64,000 nt of DNA, from assembly GCA_964512105.1 (NCBI GenBank), contig CAZEGI010000001.1, forward strand, positions 62,001 through 126,000. Reading direction: 5' to 3'. The translations under genes and the position numbers were made by a program. This DNA is from CAZEGI01 sp964512105 (GTDB lineage Archaea > Altiarchaeota > Altiarchaeia > IMC4 > CAZEGI01). Under the pieces are notes generated by a model that saw nothing but the letters and a program-made list of their open reading frames with translations, did not search any database and was not told the DNA's origin. This document shows positions 16,070-24,676 of the stretch, piece after piece. Positions within the stretch are counted from its first letter, which is position 1. Every line of letters starts with the position of its first letter.

Positions 16070-16757
16070 GATAAAGAACAGGCCTGCATACCCGATGCTT
16101 GTCGTTTCCCTCGGTGCTGGGGAAAAAATTACCGCGGAGGCAGGGGCATTAGTTTACATGACGCCAAACGTTCAGTTAGAGACGCGGATGCGCAGCGGCA
16201 TTCTGCGGTCGTTAAAGGTGTCGGTTCTCGGCGGACAGTCATTTTTTGTTAATGATTATTTTGTTAAGAATGGTTTAGGCGAAATCGGCTTTGTTGCTGC
16301 CCCGACCGGCGATATAGAGGTTTTTGAATTGATGGGTAACGGTTACGTACTGCAGAGTTCCGCATACATCGCATCCACTTCGGGAATTGCATTGGATACC
16401 GAATGGCAGGGCTTCAAAGGAATTTTCGCACAGGGGTTGTTCATGGTGAAAGCCGCGGGGAGCGGAAAGTTGTTCATAAACGTTTTCGGCGCGATAGAGA
16501 AAAAAGTTCTGAAAGCAGGCGAACACCTTATCGTGGATAACTTTCATCTGGTTGCATTCAGCGATACCTGCAGGTACAGCATAAAAAAGGTCGGTGGTTT
16601 GAAGTCAACCATTTTGAGCGGCGAGGGTCTTGTGGTCGATATTGAAGGTCCAGGAGAAGTACACCTGCAGACCAAGAGCGTGCGGGAACTGGTGGCGTGG
16701 TTGTGGACGCTGCTCGAGCCAAGGGTTTCGACAATGTTGAGTAGCAGGGCGCGTTAG
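16059..16757 (+). CDS. AIM24/TIGR00266 family protein
   Basis: 232 residues, all-beta. The opening EIKNRPAYPMLVVSLGAGEKITAEAGALVYM and the glycine-rich repeats (GLGEIGFVAAPTGDIEVFEL, KAAGSGKLFINVFGAIEKKVL) are typical of the TIGR00266/AIM24 (Tryptophan RNA-binding attenuator-like beta-roll) family. The molecular function of archaeal members is not established. It overlaps pyrH by 11 bases, implying coexpression, and overlaps the convergent ilvE stop by 4. Confidence 0.85.
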   Translation: MEYEIKNRPAYPMLVVSLGAGEKITAEAGALVYMTPNVQLETRMRSGILRSLKVSVLGGQSFFVNDYFVKNGLGEIGFVAAPTGDIEVFELMGNGYVLQSSAYIASTSGIALDTEWQGFKGIFAQGLFMVKAAGSGKLFINVFGAIEKKVLKAGEHLIVDNFHLVAFSDTCRYSIKKVGGLKSTILSGEGLVVDIEGPGEVHLQTKSVRELVAWLWTLLEPRVSTMLSSRAR

Positions 16758-17668
16758 ACAAAATCCAGCCACTTTACGTATTTTTTATTCTCACCACGGA
16801 TAATCCCGAAGAATTTTTCCTGGAGTTTTTTGGTTATCGGTCCAGGCTTGCCTATTCTGTGACCGTCAATCTCGCGTACCGGGGTGACCTCGGCTGCCGT
16901 TCCCGTGAAGAATACCTCGTCCGCGTCAAGAAGCCGGCGCTTGGTTATGTCTTTTTCTTTTACTTTAATCCCGCTGTCCTTCGCAAGCGTCATTATGCTG
17001 TCGCGGGTTATTCCGATGAGAATGCTTGCGTTTTCGGGCGGCGTGTACAGAACGCCTTTCTTTACTATGAATATGTTTTCTCCGGGGCCCTCTGCAACAA
17101 AGCCGCGGTGGTCGAGCATTATCGCCTCGTCGCATCCTTTTTTCAGGGCATCGACCTTTGCCAATATTGAATTTATGTACTGGCCGCACGCCTTTGCTTT
17201 GTTAGGAAGCGCTTTCGGACTTATTCTTTCGTGTGAGGATATGCAACATTTTATTCCGTTCTTAAGGCCGTCCTCCCCGAGGTAGGTCCCCCAGGACCAA
17301 ACAGCTATTGCTACATTCACCACGGAGTTTAGCGGGTTCAGACCCATCTCCCCATAGCCGCGATAAACTATCGGCCGTATGTAACATGCCTCCAGTTTGT
17401 TCGCCCGTATCAGCAATTTTGTGGCCTCGCACATTTCATTGACCGTGTACGGCATTTTTATGAAATAGAATTCCGCAGATTTCTCGAGGCGTTTCATGTG
17501 GTCTTTAAGGCGGAACACCGCCGGACCGTTCACGGTGTTGTAGCAGCGTATACCCTCAAAAACGCCGGAGCCGTAGTGAAGCGCATGGGTCAGTACATGA
17601 ATCTTTGCGTCTTTCCAGTTTACCAATGCGCCGTCCATCCAGATTTTATCTACGGTTTGTATTGGCAT
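16754..17668 (-). CDS. ilvE: Branched-chain amino acid aminotransferase
   Basis: 304 residues, fold-type IV PLP enzyme. Transfers amino groups between glutamate and the keto acids of Val, Leu, Ile. Conserved: VDKIWMDGALVNWKDAKIHVLTHALHYGSGVFEGIRCY, RPIVYRGYGEMGLNP, the PLP-lysine region LPNKAKACGQYINS, EAIMLDHRGFVAEGPGENIF and DEVFFTGTAAEVTPVREIDG. Starts 6 bp after purM ends, at the tail of a seven-gene minus-strand run. D-amino acid or ADC-lyase relatives are less likely given the GYGEMG and GTAAEVTP motifs. Confidence 0.93.
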   Translation of the reverse strand: MPIQTVDKIWMDGALVNWKDAKIHVLTHALHYGSGVFEGIRCYNTVNGPAVFRLKDHMKRLEKSAEFYFIKMPYTVNEMCEATKLLIRANKLEACYIRPIVYRGYGEMGLNPLNSVVNVAIAVWSWGTYLGEDGLKNGIKCCISSHERISPKALPNKAKACGQYINSILAKVDALKKGCDEAIMLDHRGFVAEGPGENIFIVKKGVLYTPPENASILIGITRDSIMTLAKDSGIKVKEKDITKRRLLDADEVFFTGTAAEVTPVREIDGHRIGKPGPITKKLQEKFFGIIRGENKKYVKWLDFV

Positions 17669-17674
17669 TTTGCA

Positions 17675-18715
17675 TCATATCGGGTATTCGAATATTGTTT
17701 CTTTACCGTTTTTTATTACTTTTACGTACGGTTCTTCGACGACTTTCCCAATTTCGGACATTCCATACTCTTTTCCATGCTTTTCCAGTATGTTATCGGC
17801 ATTTTCTTTGTTCGTTATTACGCAAAAACCGATGCCCATGTTGAAGGTTCTGTACATCTCCTTGTCTGATATCTTGCCAAGTTCCTGAATTTTCTTGAAA
17901 ATCATTTGCGGTTCGGGTGGCTTGTCCACGATGAATCCGTACTTTGTCACGCGGCTCAGGTTGGTTATACCCCCGCCGGTTATGTTCACGAGGCCGTGAA
18001 TTTCGTAATTCTCGAGTAAATTTAAAACCTCGTGGACGTATATGCGTGTTGGCTGAAGCAGGGCGGACCACATGTCTTTTGGCAACACTTTCCTTGCCAG
18101 CGTTAACCCGTTGCTGTGGATACCGCTACTCTTAAATCCGAGAACAACGTCTCCTGGGATAACTCTTTCGCCTGTCACGATTTTTTCTTTTTTTGCAACG
18201 CCCAGCACAGTGGCTGCAAGGTCAAAGCCGCGGTTGTTTAAGCCGACGATTGTGTCCGGGAGCGTGGCGGTCTCGCCACCTATAATCGCAATGTCTGCCT
18301 GTTTCGCGCCCTCGCACATGCCTATGGAGATTTCCCTTGCAAGTTCCGGATCTGTGTTCTGCATCGCAAGATAATCAACCATTGCTATGGGTGTTGCACC
18401 AACGCAGATTGCATCATTAACGTTCATCGCAACAACATCAATGCCGATAGTATCGAATTTGTTGAGTTCCTGTGCAACCAGAACCTTGGAGCCAACGCCA
18501 TCCGCGCACAGCGTGAGGGCATAATCGCCCATGTCTATGAGGTTCGCGAAATGTCCGATGTCGGTCAAAACCTGACCAACCTTGCCCTCGCGATACTTGA
18601 ACGTTTTTTTGACCCAGCTGCATATGCCCCTTATTGCCAGATCTTCCCTCCGTATGTCAACGCCCGCCTTTGCATACGTATCGGGTTTTTCTTTGGGTTT
18701 TCTGTCTATTTTCAT
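17675..18715 (-). CDS. purM: Phosphoribosylformylglycinamidine cyclo-ligase
   Basis: 346 residues. Converts FGAM to AIR with ATP in purine synthesis. Family motifs: TYAKAGVDIRREDLAIRGI, the ATP/metal-binding LCADGVGSKVLVAQEL, MNVNDAICVGATPIAMVDYLA, IIGGETATLPDTI and the C-terminal VNITGGGITNLSRV with FNMGIGFCVI. A full-length, intact enzyme. Lies 21 bp downstream of tatD and 6 bp upstream of ilvE on the same strand. Confidence 0.95.
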   Translation of the reverse strand: MKIDRKPKEKPDTYAKAGVDIRREDLAIRGICSWVKKTFKYREGKVGQVLTDIGHFANLIDMGDYALTLCADGVGSKVLVAQELNKFDTIGIDVVAMNVNDAICVGATPIAMVDYLAMQNTDPELAREISIGMCEGAKQADIAIIGGETATLPDTIVGLNNRGFDLAATVLGVAKKEKIVTGERVIPGDVVLGFKSSGIHSNGLTLARKVLPKDMWSALLQPTRIYVHEVLNLLENYEIHGLVNITGGGITNLSRVTKYGFIVDKPPEPQMIFKKIQELGKISDKEMYRTFNMGIGFCVITNKENADNILEKHGKEYGMSEIGKVVEEPYVKVIKNGKETIFEYPI

Positions 18716-18736
18716 GGCGATGTGTTTTAATAGTGT

Positions 18737-19498
18737 TTATTGGCTTAAATCTTTAGAGTTGAGATTAAAGAAATCCGCCGCATTGGAAGTTGTTCTTTTT
18801 GAAACCGTCTGAAAATCGGTTTCCGTAAGCTCGGCTATTTTTTTTGCCGCGAATTTCAGGTTTGCGGGTTCGTTTCTCGTTTTTGGTTTTGGCGAAAGCC
18901 ACGGAGAATCTGTTTCCAGGACAATGTGGTCCAGAGGAATTTTTTTTACGAGTTCCTGTTTTTGTTTCGAGTTGACGACGGACGTGGGGATAGATAACAA
19001 ACAACCGAATGAAATTGCGTCATTCGCCTGCTCCAGACTTCCGGAGAAGCAGTGAAGCAGAGCGGGTTTTTCATTTTCCTTTAGGATTTTTATCACGTCA
19101 TGCTCAGCATCCCTTGAATGGACGACCAGCGGCAGGTCGAGTTTTTTGCTTAACTCGATGAACCTTACAAAGTTTTCCTTTTGCTTCTCTCTTTTTTTAT
19201 TGTCTTTTATCCAGTAGTAGTCCAGACCAACTTCACCGATGCCGACAATTTCATTTTTGTTTTTTTCTATCAAACCAGTAGTAAGCTGCAGTGTTTCCGG
19301 GTTAAGTATTGTTGGTGTCAAACCGAGAGTAAGAAAGACCCCGTTGTTTTTAACTATCCTGAGCGATTTCTCAAAAAAATCCGGGTTCACGCATGAGGTT
19401 ACGACACGGATGTTTTCCCTTCTCGCGTTTTCTAAAACCCTTTTTAGATCGGTGTCGAAACTTTTGTCATCTAAGTGCGAATGAACATCGATCAGCAT
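18737..19498 (-). CDS. tatD: TatD-family metal-dependent hydrolase
   Basis: 253 residues. Amidohydrolase-fold nuclease family. Metal ligands are in IDVHSHLDD (residues 3-11), GEVGLDYYW, PLVVHSRDAEHDV, ALLHCFSG and VLETDSPWLSPKP. TatD proteins are 3'-5' exo/deoxyribonucleases with quality-control roles; specificity here is unknown. The start overlaps the SAM hydrolase stop by 7 bases, placing it in the operon that includes hisA. Confidence 0.88.
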   Translation of the reverse strand: MLIDVHSHLDDKSFDTDLKRVLENARRENIRVVTSCVNPDFFEKSLRIVKNNGVFLTLGLTPTILNPETLQLTTGLIEKNKNEIVGIGEVGLDYYWIKDNKKREKQKENFVRFIELSKKLDLPLVVHSRDAEHDVIKILKENEKPALLHCFSGSLEQANDAISFGCLLSIPTSVVNSKQKQELVKKIPLDHIVLETDSPWLSPKPKTRNEPANLKFAAKKIAELTETDFQTVSKRTTSNAADFFNLNSKDLSQ

Positions 19499-20241
19499 TT
19501 TAGGATTTCTATTTTGTCGCCAACCCGTGCATTTAGTTTTCTTGCTGCATTTCCGCGGTTTACGTCAACTTCCAAAAAACCGCTGCTGCCCTCAAGAACC
19601 AAGAGTCCACCGGATGAAACATCACTAAACGTTTTGACGAATTTTGCACTATGCTTCTTATTTTTGAGTTTTATGATTAATTCGTCATTAATCTTGAATT
19701 TTTTATCGCACGTTGTGATTATGTTTCCGAAGGCATCGATGTATGCGACGCTGTTCTTTTTCAGAATTAGTTTTTTTATTTTTTGTTTTTTGTTACCAAG
19801 GGTTTCTGGTTTTTCGTCAAGGGACAGCCTTGCGGCTATTGGTGCAAATATGTCGCGACCATGGAACGTTTGCGAAATTTTGCCTGGGAGTTTACTTTTG
19901 TCTATCTCGATTATTTTTTTGATGTTTCTGTTTTTCAGCACGGGGGAGAAAATGCCGTTGTCTGGGCCGACAAAAATTCCATTATCGGTTTCGATTATTG
20001 TTTCCTTCCGCGTTCCGCCGACACCGGGGTCTACGACCACGATGTGAATGGTGCTTTTCGGGAAATAATCAACGACTTGCAATAGAAAAAACGCGCCCTC
20101 AACGATGTTGTATTTGCTAATTTTATGGGTTAAATCCACGATTTTCACATCTGGATTTATTGACAAAATTCGACCTTTGATTTGCGCAACATAAAGGTCG
20201 TCACCAAAATCGGTGGTCAGCGTTATTAGGTTAGATTTCAT
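19492..20241 (-). CDS. SAM hydroxide adenosyltransferase (DUF62 family)
   Basis: 249 residues from the ATG at 20241; the longer reading to 20349 would run deep into hisA and its added residues are shadow sequence. Family members hydrolyse S-adenosylmethionine to adenosine and methionine. Motifs: LTTDFGDDLYVAQIKGRI, HIVVVDPGVGGTRK, VGPDNGIFSPVL and the HGRDIFAPIAARLS block. The second, beta-rich domain ends GDKIEIL. It overlaps hisA by 11 bases and tatD by 7. Physiological role in archaea is unsettled; adjacency to a radical SAM gene is notable. Confidence 0.88.
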   Translation of the reverse strand: MKSNLITLTTDFGDDLYVAQIKGRILSINPDVKIVDLTHKISKYNIVEGAFFLLQVVDYFPKSTIHIVVVDPGVGGTRKETIIETDNGIFVGPDNGIFSPVLKNRNIKKIIEIDKSKLPGKISQTFHGRDIFAPIAARLSLDEKPETLGNKKQKIKKLILKKNSVAYIDAFGNIITTCDKKFKINDELIIKLKNKKHSAKFVKTFSDVSSGGLLVLEGSSGFLEVDVNRGNAARKLNARVGDKIEILKC

Positions 20242-20938
20242 TCTTGAATTGTATCTTCCCTTCGTACAGTGCTTTTCCGACAATCGCGCCCCACGCCTCT
20301 GCTTCCTTTGTGTCCTCAAGGTCCTGTTCGGTGGAAATTCCGCCTGCAACGATTACCGGTTTTGTGGTTGAAGAAACAACCTTTGCTATCCTCGCCTTGT
20401 TTATGCCCTGCATTCTGCCTTCAACATCAACGTTCGTGTACAGAAACCCCCAGCAGCGGTCCTCGAGTTCTTTCATTAGCTCCGTGGTTTTGAATTCTGT
20501 TTTCTCCTGCCAGCCTTTGACCACAATGGTGTCCTGCTTCGAATCGAGAGCGATTATAACGCGGTTGAGCCCGAACTCCTTTTCTAACTTTCGTATTATA
20601 ATAAAATTGTTTTTGTAATCGTTTATTGCAAGCGTGCCGAGAATCACCCTGTCCATGCCCATCCTCAGGGCGGTTTGCGCTTTTTCGTAATCCCTTATCC
20701 CGCCGCCGAAATGCACTTTTGCTCCGGTTTGTCTTTTTATCTCCCAAACGGTTTTTAGGTTGTCGGCATCGCCGAAGGTGGCATCGAGGTCGATAACGTG
20801 CAAAATTTCCGCTCCGAGATAACGCCAGTTTTTTGCTATCGTCACCGGGTCGCCGTAAAACTTTTCCGTTCCGGGTTTTCCGCCAACGAGCTGTGCACAT
20901 TTCCCTCCATATATGTCAATTGCTGGAATGACCTTCAT
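20231..20938 (-). CDS. hisA: HisA, ProFAR isomerase of histidine synthesis
   Basis: 235 residues, (beta/alpha)8 barrel. Isomerises ProFAR to PRFAR. The N-terminal MKVIPAIDIYGGKCAQLVGG carries the catalytic Asp; other conserved parts are LHVIDLDATFG, VHFGGGIRDYEKA, the second-half catalytic Asp/Thr in YTNVDVEGRMQGIN, and VIVAGGISTEQDL. No other his genes are in the window. Starts by a 4-base overlap with the RaSEA-like gene and overlaps the SAM hydrolase downstream. Confidence 0.93.
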   Translation of the reverse strand: MKVIPAIDIYGGKCAQLVGGKPGTEKFYGDPVTIAKNWRYLGAEILHVIDLDATFGDADNLKTVWEIKRQTGAKVHFGGGIRDYEKAQTALRMGMDRVILGTLAINDYKNNFIIIRKLEKEFGLNRVIIALDSKQDTIVVKGWQEKTEFKTTELMKELEDRCWGFLYTNVDVEGRMQGINKARIAKVVSSTTKPVIVAGGISTEQDLEDTKEAEAWGAIVGKALYEGKIQFKNEI

Positions 20939-22212
20939 TTTATGTTTTTTCGTAAATCCGCTATCGCTTCCGTAGTCTGAAGTGGCTGTTTTTTATTTTT
21001 GATTTTTTCGTACGTTTTTTCCGACAGCAGGTTTTTTAATTCGATTCTGAGCTCGTCGCATGCCTGTTTTAGGGCAACGTGCGATTCTGAATCGTATTTC
21101 AAAAAACAGACCACCCCAATGTAACTATTCCTATGCGAAGTTAAATAATCCGCGACCCTTCTTTTTGTTACTTCGATGTATCTCTTTTTTATTTCATCCG
21201 TTTCCTTGCTTTCGTCCCAATCGTATGAGTTGAAAGGGTAACAGTCTTCGAACTCCCTCGGAACAACGCCCGCGTTGCTCAGCATAAGTTCGTGGATTTC
21301 GTCGCGGTTCTTTAAGCCCTTCAGAACGTTTATTATTTTTTTGTGGGTTTCGGATTCCAAATACGGTTTTTTGTACGAGCATGGCAGGAACAGCGCGACC
21401 TTCTTTTTTTCCGGCGGAGCGTACCACCTGTTGAGGTAGTCCTGCCAGATTTCGAAGTAAGGGTGGGTTAAAAATTCCTCCCCGACCCCAACAAGGGGTT
21501 TCTTCAGGCGGTTGGGGAAGTTTGGTATAAAGCGAAACGTTTCTGCATCAAATTCAATCCTCTTGTTTCCTGCATATTTTTTCGTTAATTCAAAAAATTC
21601 TTTTTTCGACAAAAAATTCCATTCCCCGTTCAGCCACAGGTTGAACAGCTGTGAATTTTTATGCGGAAGCGTGTTTATTAGGACTATTGAATCCGAGTGC
21701 TTTAGCGCATAACCAACGGATTCATCCAGACTTTTCCTGACGTTTTTCACGAACGGCGGGTTTACGAGGATGTACGTTCTTAGTTTTACCCCGTGCTTTT
21801 TTAGAATTCTGGCTGCGTCTTCGTAGTTCTTGAGCGTGAACCCCTTGTTGATTTTTTTCAGAATTTTGTCGTCTGCAACCTCTAAACCGATGGCCACGAT
21901 TAATTGCAAATCTCTGAATTCATTTAACTTCTCATCGGTTATGAATTCCGGCCGTGACTCTATCATAAGTTTTTTTATTTTCCTCTCTTTTAGGTTTCTT
22001 ACGAAATATTCCCTGACTTTCAGGGAAACCTGTTTATCGTCCAGAAAACTTCCGGAGCCGAAGACCTTGACGCCGGTCATGTTTTTCAGTTTTTTGAAGA
22101 ACTGCTCCATGCGGCCTTTAAGCTGCTCTTGTGAGATTTCACTCGTGCTGTAGCCGCAGAATATGCACCTGCTCCAAGAACACCTTCCGGGAAGAATCAA
22201 CACCGAATCCAT
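20935..22212 (-). CDS. Radical SAM RaSEA-like protein fused to an ArcS-type DUF5591 domain (archaeosine synthesis candidate)
   Basis: 425 residues, two parts. Residues 1-250 are a radical SAM domain with the Fe-S cysteines C11, C16, C19 in RCSWSRCIFCGYS (CX4CX2C, one residue longer than the usual CX3CX2C) and VAIGLEVADDKILKKINKG; the short rSAM with CxFCGY start is like RaSEA, the archaeosine synthase radical SAM subunit. Residues 265-395, VALFLPCSYKKPYLESETH, LSNAGVVPREFEDCYPFNSYD and RRVADYL, match the ArcS catalytic domain (LPCSxxKPY...SPLGVVPRELE..YP..YD), which attaches lysine to preQ0 at G15 of tRNA. RaSEA then cleaves the product to archaeosine. No TGT-like or PUA domain of standard ArcS is present. 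Overlaps hisA by 4 bases. Confidence 0.72.
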   Translation of the reverse strand: MDSVLILPGRCSWSRCIFCGYSTSEISQEQLKGRMEQFFKKLKNMTGVKVFGSGSFLDDKQVSLKVREYFVRNLKERKIKKLMIESRPEFITDEKLNEFRDLQLIVAIGLEVADDKILKKINKGFTLKNYEDAARILKKHGVKLRTYILVNPPFVKNVRKSLDESVGYALKHSDSIVLINTLPHKNSQLFNLWLNGEWNFLSKKEFFELTKKYAGNKRIEFDAETFRFIPNFPNRLKKPLVGVGEEFLTHPYFEIWQDYLNRWYAPPEKKKVALFLPCSYKKPYLESETHKKIINVLKGLKNRDEIHELMLSNAGVVPREFEDCYPFNSYDWDESKETDEIKKRYIEVTKRRVADYLTSHRNSYIGVVCFLKYDSESHVALKQACDELRIELKNLLSEKTYEKIKNKKQPLQTTEAIADLRKNIK

Positions 22213-22223
22213 GTTTCAGCACA

Positions 22224-23150
22224 TCAGTAGCCGCGCTCACGAAGTTTTTTCTGCTCCTCGCGTATGCGCGCAAGTTCGTCGCGTATGCTTTGCACCGTTA
22301 CGGCTTCCTTTTCCTCGCGCATCTTTCTTTCAGCATCTCCTGTGAGGTTCAACAGAACGCCATGAAGCAGTTTCTTTTTTATGGACACTATGTTTTTCAA
22401 CTCAAGCTCCGCCACCCATTCCAATACCGTATGCTCGTCAATCCCGATTTCCCTTGCCGCATTTCTGGCAGTCATTTCACCCTTTTGCTTCAGGAGTTTT
22501 ACTAGGTCTTCTTTTGTCTTTTCGCTTGTCTGAAAATCGCTTCCGTACAAAAATTCTTCTTCCGATGGTTTTGGTGCGGATGTTTTTTCTTTAACCGGCT
22601 CCTGCGGAAGTTCGCCTCGTTCTTCCCTCGGTTCAAGACCCGCCTTCATGCGCTCCTGCTTTAACAGTTCTTCCTGTTTTTTCAGTTCTTCCTCTAATTT
22701 TAGCCGTGCCATGCGAACTTTTTTGAGTTCGCTTTCTTTTTTCAGAAGTTCTTCCTTCTCTTTCTTTAGCAGCTGCTCTATATTTTTCTTCCTGAGTGTT
22801 TCTCTTCTCTCCTTTATTGCCGTAAGCCGGTCAAGAACGGATTGCCTTATCCGGAGTGTCGGGTTTCCAAGGTAGCGATCATCAACCCGTATCAACCCGC
22901 GTTTTTCGAGAGCGTTGGCCCATTTGTCTACGGTTTTGATTGGCAGACCGAGCGTCTTTGACGCATCGCTTACACGAATCTCGCCGATGTTTACTATTAG
23001 TTTCAGCAGGTCCTTGGGCGTTTTCCCCTCCCTCTTCTGCTTTTCGACATCTATGAGTCTTTGTAATTTCTCGATTTCGTCTTTTCTGTTTTTCTCATTA
23101 CGCATCATCTTCTTCCATTCCTTGCGTTTTTCCCATAACTCGTCCTGCAT
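22224..23150 (-). CDS. Coiled-coil protein with two winged-helix domains
   Basis: 308 residues, not assigned to a known family. Residues 45-90 (LLKLIVNIGEIRVSDASKTL then KTVDKWANALEKRGLIRVDD) and 213-260 (LVKLLKQKGEMTARNAAREI then HTVLEWVAELELKNIVSIKK) are two winged-helix units. Between them, 103-170 is a strongly charged coiled coil and 172-205 a proline/glutamate-rich linker. Both ends are also helical and charged. The shape suggests a DNA- or nucleoprotein-binding dimer. First gene of the minus-strand run (11 bp before the RaSEA-like gene) and divergent, 50 bp apart, from the Lon-B-like ATPase. Confidence 0.75.
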   Translation of the reverse strand: MQDELWEKRKEWKKMMRNEKNRKDEIEKLQRLIDVEKQKREGKTPKDLLKLIVNIGEIRVSDASKTLGLPIKTVDKWANALEKRGLIRVDDRYLGNPTLRIRQSVLDRLTAIKERRETLRKKNIEQLLKKEKEELLKKESELKKVRMARLKLEEELKKQEELLKQERMKAGLEPREERGELPQEPVKEKTSAPKPSEEEFLYGSDFQTSEKTKEDLVKLLKQKGEMTARNAAREIGIDEHTVLEWVAELELKNIVSIKKKLLHGVLLNLTGDAERKMREEKEAVTVQSIRDELARIREEQKKLRERGY

Positions 23151-23200
23151 TTTTTTAACCTACACCACTCTAATATATATGAAAGCTAGGCGGCATAAAA

Positions 23201-24643
23201 ATGATGTTGGAGACAACGAAGGACATTAAGATACCCAAAGATCCAATCGAACGAGTAATCGGACAGGATAACGCAGTCTCTAAGGTTAAGCTGGCAATAC
23301 GACAGAGGAGACATTTGTTGTTGGTCGGCCCACCAGGAATTGGTAAATCCATGTTGGCGATGGGTCTAGCAGCACATCTACCAAAACCAAGAGATGAGGT
23401 GTCTGTGGTACACAACCCAAAAAACGAAAACCGACCCCTGCTGGAGGTGCGAAGTAGGGGGGAGATAATGAAGGGGGGGTTGGTTTCGGGGGTTAGAGGT
23501 AGGGTGGTTGCTCCGACAGAGGTTCCAACGTTTGTTGCAGAGCGCCTTGGTTTTAGATGCTCTTCCTGCGGCGATATAAGTTCTTCGAGGAATGTTGTGT
23601 GCCCACGGTGCGGGGCAGCAAAGCGGGGTAAACTCTCGCGCGGTAAGCGTCTGTCGCCGTTTGGTGACATAATAACGGAGATATTCGAGATTGGTACGGT
23701 AGAGCCAGAAATTGAGGTTCAACTAACGTACGGTGATAACGCCAAAAAAACGGTTGTTTACCAGAGGATAGACGAAACACGCATAAGGATTGTTGATAAA
23801 GATGAGCTAGAAAGTAGCAGGAAATCACCCGATAGGAAGCTCGTAAATACGATACTGCCGCTGAACAGGCAGTTGTTCGTCGGGGTTAGTGGTGCCTCAG
23901 AAACCGAACTTTTAGGTGACATCAGACACGACCCGTACGGGGGCCACCCGCAGATAGGAACGCCGGCGTATTTGAGGGTTGTTCCCGGCGCAATCCATGA
24001 AGCGCACGAGGGTGTTTTGTTCGTTGACGAAATCTCACACCTCGGGCATCTGCAGAATTACGTGCTTACGGCCCTGCAGGAAAAAAAGTTTCCGATTGTC
24101 GGCAGGAACCCGCACTCCGCCGGCGCCTCCGTTAAGGTCAACGACGTTCCGTGCGATTTTATATTTGTGGGGGCATGCAACATAGGCGAGCTTGAGAGCA
24201 TCCTTCCGCCGCTGAGGTCACGAATACTCGGAAACGGATATGAGATACTGTTAAACACGACCATGCCCGATAACAGCGCCAATAGAGATAAATTGGTGAG
24301 GTTTATCGCACAGGAGATAGAGAAGGATGGGAGGATACCGCACGCCAACCGCGGCGCCATGGGGGAGATTGTTGCGGAGGCCAAGAAAAAGGCCAAGGAG
24401 ATGGATAACGCAAGGGACGCACTCACCCTGCGGCTCAGAGATCTTGGCGGAATTGTGCGTTTGGCTGGCGACCTGGCTGTTGATGACGGTTCCAAGGTAA
24501 TAGAGAAAAAACACGTGAAGCGGGCCATAAGTGAGGCAAAATCCATCGAGCACCAGCTTTTTGACAGATACGGCTCCGTGTGGAGCGGATTGAAGAAGGA
24601 CGAGCCATATTTAGAGCATGGGGGGGCCGACGGCTATGTATAG
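23201..24643 (+). CDS. Lon-B-like AAA+ ATPase with zinc ribbon, lacking the protease domain
   Basis: 480 residues. The ATPase core is clearly that of archaeal LonB: VIGQDNAV, Walker A GPPGIGKS (43-50), GVSGASETELLGDIRHDPYGG, RVVPGAIHEAHEGVLFVDE (Walker B 271-277), ALQEKKFPIVG, PPLRSRILGNGYEI, TMPDNSANRDKLVRFIAQE, LTLRLRDLGGIVRLAGDLAV. Two departures: between Walker A and B, where LonB has transmembrane helices, this protein has a CX2C...CX2C zinc ribbon (C120, C123, C134, C137) and no membrane segment; and it stops after EHQLFDRYGSVWSGL with no Ser-Lys protease domain. Probably a soluble remodeller or MCM/RuvB-like motor; substrate unknown. Initiates at ATGATG. Confidence 0.8.
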   Translation: MMLETTKDIKIPKDPIERVIGQDNAVSKVKLAIRQRRHLLLVGPPGIGKSMLAMGLAAHLPKPRDEVSVVHNPKNENRPLLEVRSRGEIMKGGLVSGVRGRVVAPTEVPTFVAERLGFRCSSCGDISSSRNVVCPRCGAAKRGKLSRGKRLSPFGDIITEIFEIGTVEPEIEVQLTYGDNAKKTVVYQRIDETRIRIVDKDELESSRKSPDRKLVNTILPLNRQLFVGVSGASETELLGDIRHDPYGGHPQIGTPAYLRVVPGAIHEAHEGVLFVDEISHLGHLQNYVLTALQEKKFPIVGRNPHSAGASVKVNDVPCDFIFVGACNIGELESILPPLRSRILGNGYEILLNTTMPDNSANRDKLVRFIAQEIEKDGRIPHANRGAMGEIVAEAKKKAKEMDNARDALTLRLRDLGGIVRLAGDLAVDDGSKVIEKKHVKRAISEAKSIEHQLFDRYGSVWSGLKKDEPYLEHGGADGYV

Positions 24644-24676
24644 GGGGGTCACTTCCTGTATTTGATGTAATCAAGA

